A stretch of DNA of 64,000 bases from Brasenia schreberi (GCA_036023115.1 JAYKKT010000041.1:5754501-5818500); one strand, 5' to 3'. Positions 12,757 through 24,603 are shown, counted from the stretch's first letter. Notes: generated from the sequence alone by a model not told the origin. Numbers and translations: made by a program.

Positions 12757-13295
12757 ATGATGAGAATAATAGAGGCATTGGAAAGCAAGGGTTTTCGAGT
12801 GCCTTTGACGAAAGATGAAACTCTGTTGGTTGAAAAACTAACCGCATTGATGAGACAGGTCATCCATTTGCTTTTTTCCTTTTGTTTGTTATCTATTATA
12901 TTTTCTGTTTATGTGGAAGCTTCTGATTAAAATATCATTGGATTTTTCAGATGAAAGGTCAGGAGCAGAATTGCCTAGAAGGGTTCAAAATCTGTTGAAA
13001 ATGATGCGGATGAATGCTAATTGGAATGGAGTTGGCAGTTCTTTGTTTCTTCCTGGATCCACCAAAATAGATGAGCAAAGCCTTGCAGATATGCAGGATG
13101 TACGATCATCCTTCTCTTCTACTTGCCTTTATCCAATTGCTGGCTTTGACTTCTGCTTTCTTTTCTACTAATGGCTTGTCATACAGGTATTACAGCAGCA
13201 AACGGAGGCTATTGGACGGCTGGGAATGGTTTTGAAGCGGGATATGAGAAACATGCAGATCATTATGTCTGAAGATACATATATGTTAGAAGAAG
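12757..13295 (+). pseudogene. NUP54: NUP54 C-terminal fragment (three exons), frameshifted
   Basis: Remnant of the gene for nucleoporin 54, a central-channel subunit of the nuclear pore. Three exon-like blocks have proper AG/GT borders. Block 12757-12858 gives MMRIIEALESKGFRVPLTKD and ends ALMRQ. Block 12951-13099 gives GAELPRRVQNLLKMM, then LFLPGSTKIDEQSLADMQD. Block 13187-13295 gives VLQQQTEAIGRLGMVLKRDM, then IIMSEDTYMLEE. They follow each other as in the plant NUP54 helical C-terminal region, which contacts Nup58/Nup62. Block 2 is 149 nt; the GGT-CAG-GAG junction near 12957-12965 lacks one base compared with the expected GGTTCAGGAGC, so the frame shifts. No FG-repeat or central exons lie upstream. 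Because introns are retained, this is a DNA-level partial duplication, not a retrocopy. An assembly error at the missing base is an alternative. Confidence 0.8.
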
Positions 13296-13706
13296 GTAAT
13301 GTTGAAACTATTTGAATATCAATAACTTTGATGATCGTTGATGAACTGTGTGACAAGCCAGCTGAAGATGCACACACTGAACACTAGTTGTTCTTCATTG
13401 TTTCTTGCTAGATTTATCGGCTATGAAATTCGCACTTGATCGCCTGGTTTGCAACTGCATACCAGAATGTAACATTAGAACAAATTTGATTTATCTGTTG
13501 CTAATTCTGTTTAATGGTTTCTCCTTCTGTTCATATCATTAAATATGTAGGAATCATTTATCTTCCACTTGGTGTTTCCTGATGCATATCGTTAAATCTG
13601 TCTTTGTCCATGGTACGGTTTAAAACTATCAAACCAACTGCTTCCAGCAAGAATGCTGACTCCAGTAAATGTAGGAATTAGGGAGTCTGCAATTTATATA
13701 ATCAAC

Positions 13707-13714
13707 AAACTTGT
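13707..13714. repeat. Target-site duplication, left copy (SINE-like element)
   Basis: AAACTTGT, repeated exactly at 13933-13940 on the other side of the 218-bp element. Confidence 0.8.
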
Positions 13715-13932
13715 ACGTGCCAACTCCGCCCATGTAAGGGTGATCCCTTACATGGCCGGTCCCAATCCCAGATAAAGGAGGAGGGTTGCGTTAAGCTTCC
13801 GACAGTTGGCGTAAAACTTTGTCGGACTTATTTACCATAAATTCTATAAATTATGATAGGGCTCTGTGCAAACAAAGAATCCATGTAGCCGACCCCATCT
13901 GGTATGGGAAAAGGCTTAGTTGTTGTTGTAAT
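13715..13932 (+). mobile_element. SINE-like element with an RTE LINE 3' tail
   Basis: A 218-bp insertion flanked by the 8-bp direct repeat AAACTTGT. Its last ~80 bp (from about 13855) match the 3' end of the RTE LINEs in this window, including GCCGACCCCATCTGGTATGG, then AAAAGGCTTAG and a short (TTG)n tail. The first ~140 bp match no RTE copy here. This head holds a perfect 10-bp hairpin (13731-13740 with 13745-13754, loop TGAT) and GGTCCCAATCC at 13758-13768, which agrees at 9 of 11 positions with a pol III B box (GGTTCGAATCC). A non-autonomous element mobilised by the RTE machinery fits best. Alternatively, the head is the 5' UTR of a full-length RTE joined to its 3' end by internal deletion; no full-length copy is here to decide. 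Confidence 0.75.
13731..13754. other. Perfect 10-bp stem hairpin in the SINE-like head
   Basis: CATGTAAGGG and CCCTTACATG are exact reverse complements separated by TGAT. Confidence 0.9.
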
Positions 13933-13940
13933 AAACTTGT
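13933..13940. repeat. Target-site duplication, right copy (SINE-like element)
   Basis: AAACTTGT, directly after the (TTG)n tail; exact match to 13707-13714. Confidence 0.8.
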
Positions 13941-14370
13941 CAACTCCTACGATTCTTAGGACATCAAGACAGAAACTACATGCCCTTTTATCATCTTGTG
14001 AGGACGAGAGATCACAAAATTTCAGCTAATGTCAGAAACGTCTCAAGTATTGCAGATGTACATGTGTAGCAGTTGCTCCCAGTTTAGGTACTTTTCTTTT
14101 CCATCAAGTCCTACCAGCTTCACTTGGACAAAGTCGGGGCGAGACGCTTATGTCAAATAGTAATCAGTTGTGGGTGCATTTGCTGTCATTTATTCCTATC
14201 CTAGAGCCTTGTTGATTATCCATGACTGCTTTTATCTTACTCTAAGGAACCAAGTGTAGTGTTAAAGGATTCTCAAATATATCCTTCATATCTGCTTTAT
14301 TTTGCTAAACCAATGTTTTAGGCTGTGATTCTCTTGACAAAACTTCATATAAGTATGCTCCACTATACAA

Positions 14371-14668
14371 AACATTCATATTAGTTTTGTTAACTTTGTC
14401 ATTAGTTTCGTACTTCGAAGTTTGGTAAACTAAACTCTCACATCAATCTGAACTCATCAACTCTGTTAACGTGCATCCATGTGGGTAACGTGCTTAGTGC
14501 TAACTGCTAAGGCGCTTCAACATCAGCAAACATGGATCTGACCAAGCACTAAACATGTTTTCTGGCATCCACATAGGACGTCGACAATGTTGGACTAATA
14601 TGAGAGTTACCAAAGTTTAGGATACTAAACTGATAGACAAAAAAGTTCAAGGTGATAATGCGAATGTT
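14371..14668. mobile_element. Fold-back (long imperfect inverted repeat) MITE-like element
   Basis: The left arm (about 14371-14505) and right arm (about 14541-14668) are imperfect reverse complements over most of their length. Both start with AACATTC when read inward, then share TTTGTC, AGTTT, AAGTTTGG/AACTTTGG, CTCTCA, ATGTGG and finally TTAGTGC near the centre. There is only a short unique loop and no coding sequence. By eye the arms are about three-quarters identical with several small gaps, so the element is old. I could not define a target-site duplication and do not assign a superfamily. Confidence 0.7.
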
Positions 14669-15293
14669 ACATGGTATTGATACAAAGTTTTCTCTTCTTT
14701 TTGAATAGACCTAAAAGGGATTTTCTCCTCATAAACTTATATTTACAAAGTGCAATGGGATTTCATTGTTGTTTTTCATTAGTAAACACCTTTGGTAACA
14801 TAATCAGGGGAATCGGGGAAGGCAGAAAAAGGAAAGGAACTTTCGGTCTCTAGGATGATAATTGAGAGTTGGAAGGAGAAAACACTAATTGAAGAGAATA
14901 TTCTTTGGCTGTACACCCTATTTCCCTGCTTTCCTCTCCTTCCTATCTCCTGAATTTTTTCTCTCTTCTTTTTTGATAGGTCTGGCAGACCCAAACTTGT
15001 AGCACAAAAAGAACCTATATAGAGAACTTTACAGAAAATTGAAGGATGGCAGTCAGCTCTCTAATCCTCTCAGCAAAAAGAATCTATAAGAAACCCATTT
15101 TGGCCGGTATCTGTAATATGCTATTCTTAGCTTTGGGCGTCCATTGACACTTGATGACACTAAAATTCAGAATTTTTTGTATACTTGCTTTATCTATGAA
15201 TGATTTCGTATGACTTATTACCCAAGTTTTTGGTGATCACTGCAACCATTTCTTGCCTTGAAGATTCTATAATTAATCTAGATCCATCAACTA
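14669..15293. other. Non-coding spacer
   Basis: No feature recognised. The overlapping short frames at 14671-14853 and 14779-14994 are low-complexity and purine/pyrimidine biased, and have no homology I can name. Confidence 0.5.
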
Positions 15294-17754
15294 CCAACAA
15301 CAACTAAGCCTTTTCCCATACTAGACGGGGTCAGCTACATGGATTCTTTGTTTCCACAGATCCGTATCGTGTGTCATGTTAGCAGTTAACTCCCAATAAG
15401 CTAGATCATTCTTTATTGTTTCTTTCCAACACTTTTGTGGTCGTCCTCTACCTCTTTTAATACTTTCCAAATTTAGTTTTTCTTACCTTCTTATAGGTTC
15501 TTCTTTTGATCTTCTTTCTATATGTCCAAACTATCTTAAACAATGTTCTCTCATTTTATCCTCTATTGGTGCCACTCCTAATTTGTTTCTAATAACCTCA
15601 TTATGTATACGGTCTTTTCTTGTATGACCACTCATCCATCTGAATATCTTCATTTCTGTCACAGGCATCTTTTGTACATGTTGATGATTAACTGCCCAAC
15701 ACTCAGAACCATAAAACATGGCAGGCCTAATTGCTGCTCTATAATATTTACCTTTTAATTTTAATGGTATCTTCTTATCACAAAGAATACCTGATGCTCC
15801 TCTCCATTTTAACCAACCAGCATTAATTCTATGTGTAACATCTCCATCAATTCTTCCATCACTTTGAAAAATTGACCCTAGGTATTTAAAACTTTCCTTT
15901 TGGGGAATGCAATGTGTGCCAATTTTAATTTCTATATCCTCTGAAGTAGCCAAATGATCAAACTTACATTCCATATATTCTGTCTTTGTTCTACTAAGTC
16001 GGAGGCCTTTGCTTTCTAATGTTTCTCTCCATAGTTCCAATTTTCTATTAACTTTTTCCTTAGACTCCTCCACTAATACAATGTCATATGCAAATAACAT
16101 ACACCAAGGTACTTCATCTTGAATATGTTTTGTTAACTCATCCATCACCATTATAAATAAGTATGGACTTAAAGTTGATCCTTGATGTAACCCAATATTA
16201 ACTTCAAAGAAGTTCCTTCATGAGTCCTCACACATGTTTTTGCACCATCATACATGTCTCTTATAAGGTTAATATATGTCAATGGGATACCTCTTTTTTT
16301 CAAAGTTCTCCAAAGAACCTCCCTCGGTACCCTATCATAAGCTTTTTCTAGATCAATAAATATCATGTGAAGGTCTTTCTTTTTTCCTCTAAAATGTTCC
16401 ATAAGACGTCTCAAAAGGTGAATCGCTTCAATAGTAGATCTGCCTGGCATAAATCCAAATTGGTTCTCTGTTGTACTTGATACTTGTCTTAACCTACGTT
16501 CGATAATTCTTTCCCATAATTTCATAGTATGACTCATTAACCTGATACCTCGATAATTTGCACAATTTTGAATGTCTCCCTTGTTCTTATATATGGGTAT
16601 AAGTGTACTTGCTCTCCATTCCTCGGGCATCTTTTGGTTTTTCCATATTTCATTAAATAGTCTTGTGAGCCAAGTGATTCCTATTTCTCCTAGTATTTTC
16701 CAAACTTCTATAGGAATATTATCTGGTCCTACCGATTTACCACTCTTCATATGTTTAAGAGCCTCTTTGACTTCATTCTTTGGAATACGTCGGTAGAAAT
16801 TGTGATTTATATACTTTTCTGACTTAGCTAAATCTCCTAAACTAATACTAACATCTTTATTTTTATTAAAAAGATTATAAAAATAGTTTTTTCATCTATT
16901 TCTTATATCATCATTTGCCACTAGAATTTTTTCATCCTCGTCTTTTATGCATCTAACATAATTAAGATCTTTAGTTTTCTTATCTCTAGCCCTAGCTATC
17001 CTAAAAATATCTCTTTCACCCTCTTTTGAGTTGAGTTTTTTATATAAGTCATCCCAAATCTTAGCTTTTGCTTCACTAACGGCCTTTTTTGCTTCCTTCT
17101 TTGCTTTCTTATAAGCTTCTAAAGTTTCACTAGTTTTCTTAGCATAATGTAATTTGTAACATGCCCTCTTTGCCTTGATTTTATTTTGTACTACTTCACT
17201 CCACCACCAAGCTTCTTTTTGTGTCGGTACACCTCCCTTAGATACCCCTAACACATCTTTCGCCACTTTCCTAATATGTATAGCCATATTGTTCCACATA
17301 TCACAGGGTGTGCCAACATAATTCCAAACATCTCCTTGAAGGACTTTCTGTTTAAATATATCTTCTTTCTCGCTTTTGAGGTTCCACCATTTAGTCCGAA
17401 TAGCTCGATGCACTATTTTCTTCTTTGTCCATTTTTTTATTTGTAAATCCATAACTAAAAGTCGATGTTGGGTGGTTAAGCTTTCTCCTGGAATTACCTT
17501 ACAATCTTTACAACACGCTCTATCTTTTTTTCTACAAATAAAGTAATCAATTTGTGTTTGTGATAAGCCACTCTTATAAGTAATTAAATGTTCATATCGT
17601 TTTTTGAAGATTGTATTGACTATAAAGAGATCGAATGACATAGCAAAATTTAAAATCTCCCTACCTTCCTCGTTTATATCCCCAAAACCAAAGTTTCCAT
17701 GAATCCCTTGATATCCTAATGCCTCTTTACCGACCCTAATGCCTCTTTACCGAC
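15294..17754 (-). mobile_element. RTE-clade LINE copy B, longest copy (endonuclease C-term + RT)
   Basis: Minus strand, 3' end at the left with an (ACA)n tail at 15294-15304. The right end encodes the C-terminal part of the APE-type endonuclease: EALGYQGIHGNFGFGDINEE near 17660-17735, DYFICRKKDR, and the HRLLVMDL block that carries the catalytic His. Then come a Lys-rich linker and the RT motifs: [37 protein letters not shown]. Two lesions disable it. A 7-bp loss near 16210 (compared with copy C) shifts the frame within the QGSTLSP region, and the active-site box reads FAYD rather than FADD. It is the only RTE copy here with endonuclease sequence, yet still 5'-truncated. The last 40 bp at the right are an exact 20-bp tandem duplication. 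Confidence 0.92.
17715..17754. repeat. 20-bp exact tandem duplication at the 5' end of LINE copy B
   Basis: The unit CCTAATGCCTCTTTACCGAC occurs twice (17715-17734 and 17735-17754) at the edge where LINE homology ends. It encodes part of the endonuclease (GKEALG). It may have arisen during 5'-end joining at integration. Confidence 0.9.
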
Positions 17755-17829
17755 TGGACATTATAAACCTCCCCTCATGATTCCTGATAGCATAGCTGAT
17801 TTGCTGTCGTTCTTTGATCATGCTTGCAA

Positions 17830-19081
17830 TTAAAAGTTTGAACCATCCTCTCGAAGAGGTATCCAAGTATATGCATGAGACCCTGTACTTGAGCAATTTA
17901 AATTTTAACATTGCCTCAAGCAAACTGGTGAGCTCTCTCGTGCCTCAACATCAGTTGATTCCTTCGTTCCCATAAAAATCAAACCTCAAGTCGGAAGGAA
18001 ATATTCTAGGCTGTCTTTACGTAACAATCAGTAAACTTTTGTTTTACCCATTAGAATGCCGCAAGTTAAATTTCTCTAGGGGCCTCTAGGGTCTTACAAA
18101 AGACCAAGTCACCACTTCTCAAATATGATGCACGACCGGACACTTGAAGAAAGGATCTATTGCTGCCCCATCTCCTTGCAACATATACAACATTCACTCG
18201 CTATGGGCCCATTTTATTTAATCGGCTGAGCATTAGCAACCTCTCAACCAATGCAAACCTCAAAGTGATTGTTGCACGAGGAATGTGGTCCTTTGTATTT
18301 CACTTCTTCAATTTTCGTATTGGATCTGGATTGCTTTCAAAATACATTTTGTGGAGAAAGAGCTTAACTGTTGTCCTATAGCAGTTGATCTGCCTCAGAA
18401 TTGGGCAACCATACTTTATCGTTTACTACCTGTTGAGGAACTCCTCATAAAATGAGATAGATATCCAAGAATGTTTAAGTTTGACCGTCACATCTCCCGA
18501 ACTAGCTCTAATGGTTTGGAGCTTTGAGTCTTCACATTTGCTTGCTATCTTTCAAGCTATTTTGGAGAGTAAGACTTGATTAATATCTTCCAACCATTGC
18601 ATCCCAAAACCACCCTTCTGGTGTAGTCAACATTATTACATCCCAACTCAGGATGTGGACAGCGTTTCTATTACACAGTATCACACAAGAGTAAGTGTCG
18701 AATAATCTTTTTCATTGTTTGAATAACTCCATGAAGTAGCTTAAAGGCCATCATCCGATTTAGTGGAATTGCCAAAATACATGCTTTGATCATTACAATA
18801 TGCCTTCCATTGACATCATTGCACCACTCTAGGTTTATAGCCGGTTCCATAAGTTCTGAATGAGTAGTGCACATGGCTGGCGTTTGACCATTCCTTTAAA
18901 TATTGGGACCCCCAAGTAGTGGAAGGGAAGTTGACCTCGTGTCCATCCACATAAAACATATTGCTAGATCCGATGAGGTGCCATAGCAAAACGAATAAGA
19001 GTAGCTTTTTCGGTGCTCACCTGTAACCTCAACGTACTTTCATATGGCATTAAGGAAGTTCACCTGGACCCTTGTTTGTGA
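17830..19081 (-). mobile_element. L1-type LINE, 3' part (RT C-terminus)
   Basis: Minus strand. Near 18890-18945 the frame reads RGQLPFHYLGVPIFKGMVKR, the hallmark of the plant L1 reverse transcriptase after the palm. It is followed near 18760-18830 by GAMMSMEGILL and a WPLSYF-like segment, where plant L1s have SMAGR and WP motifs. Upstream, TEKATLIRFAMA near 18990 corresponds to the motif before YLGVP. Many stops break the frame. The homology abuts the gypsy LTR at 19082, so the RT core that should follow on the right is missing. The matching L1 5' half is at 27860-30470. Below about 18500 similarity fades. Confidence 0.75.
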
Positions 19082-19473
19082 TGCAGTACACACGTGATTG
19101 GTTAACTTCATGTAGGTCAAGTGGACGCAAGAAAAGGTGATACCATTCACTAGATGAAAAGAAGAAAAGGACTTCACAAAAAAACCACTCACCCATTGCA
19201 AAAAATTTCCTTCTATACTCTAACCTAGAAATTCCACCACTATTAACTTCGACTTGGAGAATTCCACTACTATTAGCTCTGGTTTGGGACTCCACAAGTA
19301 TTACTTCTGCACTTGGGACTATAACATATATTAACTAACTCTGCACTTAAAACTTTAACAGATGTAACTTTGTACTTGAAACTCTACAAACATTAACTCT
19401 GCATTGAAAATCTCCAACTCTTAATGCTAGTCTTGAGCTTTACTTTATTATAGTCAATGCTTGTTTTCCCACA
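19082..19473 (-). repeat. 3' LTR of the gypsy element
   Basis: About 392 bp, similar block by block to 25620-25989 (ACACGTG, AAGTGGAC, TTCACTAGATGAAAAGAA, CTCCAACTCTTAATG, TATAGTCAATGCTTG). On the minus strand it begins TGTGGG directly after the polypurine tract. Confidence 0.85.
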
Positions 19474-19489
19474 TAATTCTCTCCCTCTT
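19474..19489 (-). other. Polypurine tract
   Basis: On the minus strand AAGAGGGAGAGAATTA lies directly before the LTR start TGTGGG, which fixes the LTR boundary. Confidence 0.8.
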
Positions 19490-21297
19490 GATGGGAACTC
19501 ACCCTCAAATTGTTTTTGTAAAGTGGCACTTTGAGACGGTACTGAGTAAAATCTGCTATATCAAACATTTTAGAGATACCCATTTTAGGTGGGAGGTCAA
19601 TAACATAAGCATTTTCATTGATCTTCTTCATAATCTTATAGGGTCCTTACTCACATTGCTTCGTCTTGCCATGAAAGCATTGTGGGGATCTTTCCTTGTA
19701 CAAAAAATTATAACTTGGCTACCTTTTTGAACTTCGCCGCTTTCCGTTGCTTATTATCATGTGCTAAGGTTAAGTCTCATTGTCCCGTCTTATTTCCGCA
19801 TATGCATCAAAGTAGACTGCCACCTATTTGTGGGTGAGCTTGAGAACTTGAGTTCTGTACCAAATTGTTTCCTCAAAATAAGCCAGAATGTTGCAAGGAA
19901 CTTGCTATCACAATTTGACACAATATAGACAAGAACTCCAAGCAACCTGACAATTTTCTTAAAAAGAACATTTTTACAACATGACGGGCATCGGTTGTCT
20001 TATGGCATGGAACAAAATGGGTTGTTTTCAAAAACCTATCTACCACTAAAAAGAATAGTCACTTCCTTGGTGAGTCCTTGGTAATCCCAAAAATAAAGTC
20101 CACTTAAATATCTTCCCAAAATGTGCTAGGAATAGGTAAAAGGCATGTATAACCCCACTTTTGTGTACCTGTCCTTTGTTCTTTTGACATATTGGACATC
20201 TACAAACACTTTTTCCTAATCTCTTTTTAGTTGGGGCTAGAAATAGCTGGATTCCAAATTTGTGATTGACTTGTCTCATCCCACATGGCCGCTAAGACCA
20301 CCGAAATATATTTTTCTTATGAGTTTGTCTTGCAAAGAACTCCTAGAAATAACTAAGGGATTATCTTTAAAACAAAAATCATCTTGAACCACAAACTGAC
20401 CTATTAAGTGATTTGTGTGGTACCTTGACCAAATCTGGCAAAAGTCTTCATAATTCTTATAACACTGTTCAAGTTACTCTAAACCAGAAAAGTCTACATG
20501 ACAAGAAACTAGAAGAGTTGATCAATGATTGAGAGCATCAGCTACTGAATTGAAAAATTCAGATTTATGCATAATCGCATAGTTGAACCTTTCTAATAAG
20601 CTACCCATTGTGCCAACATACGATCCACATGTTTTTGATTTCGGAAGTGCTTCAAGGCTTGATGATTGGAGAAAACAACGAACTCCTTGGGTAGTAAGTA
20701 CAACTCCCACATCTTGAGGGTTCTAAAGATGACATATATCTCTGGCTTGTACATATTTCACTTTTGTTGAGCTTCACTTAACTTCTCACTAAAGAAAGTG
20801 ATTGACCACCTTTCTTGAGATAACATAGCTCCAATTCCTAATACTCTAGTTCAAATATTTTATTGAAATCGGATAGTGCCAAAATAGGGATAGTAGAAAG
20901 TTTATTTTTTATCAAATTAAAGCTTTCTTCTACTTCTTTAGTCTAATGAAACTTCCCCTGCGTTATATACTCAGTCAATGGTGTGATAATGACACTAAAC
21001 TTTTTGACAAACCTATGATAAAAGGTTGTTAAACCATGAAAACTTCTTACATCAATAACAAATTTGGGAGTCGACCATTCTCGAATGAAGTTCACTTTTG
21101 TTTCATCTACGTCGACTCCTTCACTACTAATAACAAAACCCAAAAACACTAATAGAGTTTGCACAAAAATGCACTTCTTCATATTTACATATAATTCAAG
21201 AAATACCTTTTTTATGTGCTCCAAAGTATATCCATACCCTTACTATATATCATCAAAATATATGACCACAAATTGGGAGACAAAAGGTTGAAGTACA

Positions 21298-21559
21298 TGA
21301 TGCACAAAAGTGCTAGGAGAGTTGGAGAGTCCAAAAGACATGATCAATCATTCATACATACCATCTTTAGTCTTAAATGCAGTCTTTTCTCTTAGCTTGA
21401 TTTGAATCTAGTGGTAGCCACTTTTTTGGATGATGCACAAAAAGTGCTAGGGGAGTTGGAGAGTCCAAAAGACATGATGAATCATTCATACATACCATCT
21501 TTAGTCTTAAATGCAGTATTTTCTCTTAGCTTGATTTGAATCTAATGGTAGCCACTTTT
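21298..21559. repeat. Tandem duplication of ~130 bp inside gypsy RT
   Basis: 21298-21427 and about 21429-21559 are near-identical (both run from ATGATGCACAAAA to GGTAGCCACTTTTT). The few differences show that it arose after the element decayed. Confidence 0.9.
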
Positions 21560-22628
21560 TAGGTATAGCTTGGTGAATATTCTGGCTCCATTGAGTTGAT
21601 CCAACATGTCATCAAGGTGTGGGATTAGAAAATGATATCTGATAGTGATTTTGTTTATAGTTTTGTTGTCCACACACATCCACCAAGTCCCATCATTATT
21701 TGGTGTAAGTAATGCATGTACTACATCCTCGAACATAGCTGCTTGTTAAAAGTTCTTCCACTTTCTCCATCATGAGATTTTTTGGACTCATCCTATAGTG
21801 TGGTACATTAGGCAAACCAACTCCTGCAACAAGATCAATCAGATGTTGAATATTCTGCATGAGCAACAAGTTGTTTGGTTCTCCAAAAATGTCACTATAC
21901 TCCATGTATTTTCACTAGAATAATGGTTTTAGGTTGCTCTTTACCTTTGATTACCAGGGTGGTGCACGAGTTTGCTTCTTTCGTGCCCTCCTCAAACTCG
22001 AGTATTGTATTTGCAATAGTAAATAACTTTCTCCTCCTATTTAAAAGCGTTCCCTCTTGGTTGACTAAGTAAGATCATGTTTTTTCACTTATCCCAAACA
22101 AACAAGTGGGTGTCATCTTTTCCTCTATGTGTTGCATCCACATCATACTGCTATGGTCTTCCAAATAGGACATGTAAGCATCAATTTCCACCACATCACA
22201 TAACACGTTTGACTTGTAATATATTTTGAGAAAAATGATAGTTTATATTGTATGGTAAATTTTATGCTGGGACTTCTTGATCCAACCAACGCTATATGGA
22301 TTGGGATGAGGCTGAATTGAGAGCTTCAAATGTTCCACCAAACTTAGGATGACAAGATTCTCAATACTACAACTGTCAATAACTAGCTTGCAAACATTTC
22401 GTACAACCAAATGTTTTCCTTCAAAATTCCTTTTCCTTTGTGACTGGTCAGATTAGGGTGGGGAGAATATAAGTTTCTTGACCATGCAAACCACTTCCTC
22501 TCTATCTTCTTCACATACATTTGAGTCAAAGGCTGGTTTTCCCCCCTCTGTTTTGGTCTTCATCAATAGTTGGTTTTGCAACATGAATTTTTGTTTTGGG
22601 CAATCACTTGAGCAAGGCCCTCAGTCAT

Positions 22629-22635
22629 TACACTT
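22629..22635. repeat. Target-site duplication, left copy (RTE copy C)
   Basis: TACACTT, repeated exactly at 24604-24610, bracketing the LINE. Confidence 0.85.
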
Positions 22636-24603
22636 ACAACAACAACAACAACAACAACTAAGCCTTTTCCCATACTAGACGGGGTCGGCTACATGGATTC
22701 TTTGTTTCCACAGATCTCTATCGTGTGCCATGTTAGCAGTTAACTCCCAATAAGCTAGATCATTCTTTATTGTTTCTTTCCAACACTTTTGTGGTCGTCC
22801 TCTACCTCTTTTAATACTTTCCAAATTTAGGTTTTCTAACCTTCTTAAAGGTTCTTCTTTTGATCTTCTTTCTATATGTCCAAACCATCTTAAACGATGT
22901 TCTCTCATTTTATCCTCTATTGGTGCCACTCCTAATTTGTTTCTAATAACCTCATTATGTATACGGTCTTTTCTTGTATGACCACTCATCCATCTCAACA
23001 TCTTCATTTCTGTCACAGACATCTTTTGTACATGTTGATGATTAACTGCCCAACACTCAGAACCATAAAACATGGCAGGCCTAACTGCTGCTCTATAATA
23101 TTTACCTTTTAATTTTAATGGTATCTTCTTGTCACAAAGAATACCTGATGCTCCTCTCCATTTTAACCAACCAGCATTAATTCTATGTGTAACATCTCCA
23201 TCAATTCTTCCATCACTTTGAAAAATTGACCCTAGGTATTTAAAACTTTCCTTTTGGGGAATGCAATGTGTGCCAATTTTAATTTCTATGTCCTCTGAAG
23301 TAGCCAAATGATCAAACTTACATTCCATATATTCTGTCTTTGTTCTACTAAGTCGGAGGCCTTTGTTTTCTAATGTTTCTCTCCATAGTTCCAATTTTCT
23401 ATTAACTTTTTCCTTAGACTCCTCCACTAATACAATGTCATCTGCAAATAACATACACCAAGGTACTTCATCTTGAATATGTTTTGTTAACTCATCCATC
23501 ACCATTATAAATAAGTATGGACTTAAAGTTGATCCTTGATGTAACCCAATATTAACTTCAAAGAAGTCTGTCGTTCCTTCATGAGTCCTCACACATGTTT
23601 TTGCACCATCATACATGTCTCTTATAAGGTTAATATATGTCAATGGGATACCTCTTTTTTCCAAAGTTCTCCAAAGAACCTCCCTCGGTACCCTATCATA
23701 AGCTTTTTCTAGATCAATAAATATCATGTGAAGGTCTTTCTTTTTTGCTCTAAAATGTTCCATAAGACGTCTCAAAAGGTGAATCGCTTCAATAGTAGAT
23801 CTACCAGGCATAAATCCAAATTGGTTCTCTGTTGTACTTGATACTTGTCTTAACCTACGTTCAATAATTTTTTCCCATAATTTCATAGTATGACTCATTA
23901 ACTTGATACCTCGATAATTCGCACAATTTTGAATGTCTCCCTTATTTTTATATATGGGTATAAGTGTACTTGCTCTCCATTCCTCGGGCATCTTTTGGTT
24001 TTTCCATATTTCATTAAATAGTCTTGTGAGCCAAGTGATTCCTATTTCTCCTAGTATTTTCCAAACTTCTATAGGAATATTATCTGGTCCTACCGATTTA
24101 CCACTCTTCATATGTTTAAGAGCCTCTTTGACTTCATTCTTTTGAATACGTCGGTAGAAATTGTGGTTTATATACTTTTCTGACTTGGCTAAATCTCCTA
24201 AACTAATACTAAAATCTTTATTTTCATTAAAAAGATTATAAAAATAGTTTTTCCATCTATTTCTTATATCATCATTTGCCACTAGAATTTTTTCATCCTC
24301 GTCTTTTATGCATCTAACATAATTAAGATCTTTAGTTTTCTTATCTCTAGCCCTAGCTATCCTAAAAATGTCTCTTTCACCCTCTTTTGAGTTGAGTTTT
24401 TTATATAAGTCCTCCCAAATCTTAGCTTTTGCTTCACTAACGGCCTTTTTTGCTTCCTTCTTTGCTTTCTTATAAGCTTCTAAAGTTTCACTAGTTTTCT
24501 TAGCATAATGTAATTTGTAACATGCCCTCTTTGCCTTGATTTTGTTTTGTACTACTTCACTCCACCACCAAGCTTCTTTTTGTGCCGGTACACCTCCCTT
24601 AGA
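22636..24603 (-). mobile_element. RTE-clade LINE copy C, young, 5'-truncated
   Basis: A 1,968-bp insertion bounded by the 7-bp duplication TACACTT. The 3' end is at the left: (ACA)n at 22636-22658, then the conserved AAGCCTTTTCCCATA tail. The 5' end stops within the linker before the RT ([14 protein letters not shown]), so no endonuclease is present. The whole coding part is open, unlike the other four long copies, so this is the most recent insertion of the family here. It sits in the zinc-knuckle codons of the gypsy gag. Confidence 0.95.

Noticed and set aside
23933..24145. Plus-strand frame (also at 16572 and 27185) with nearly identical protein in three places
   Set aside because: It is the antisense of the conserved RTE RT (GPDN to PIYKNKGD region). 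The conservation comes from the LINE, not from a gene.
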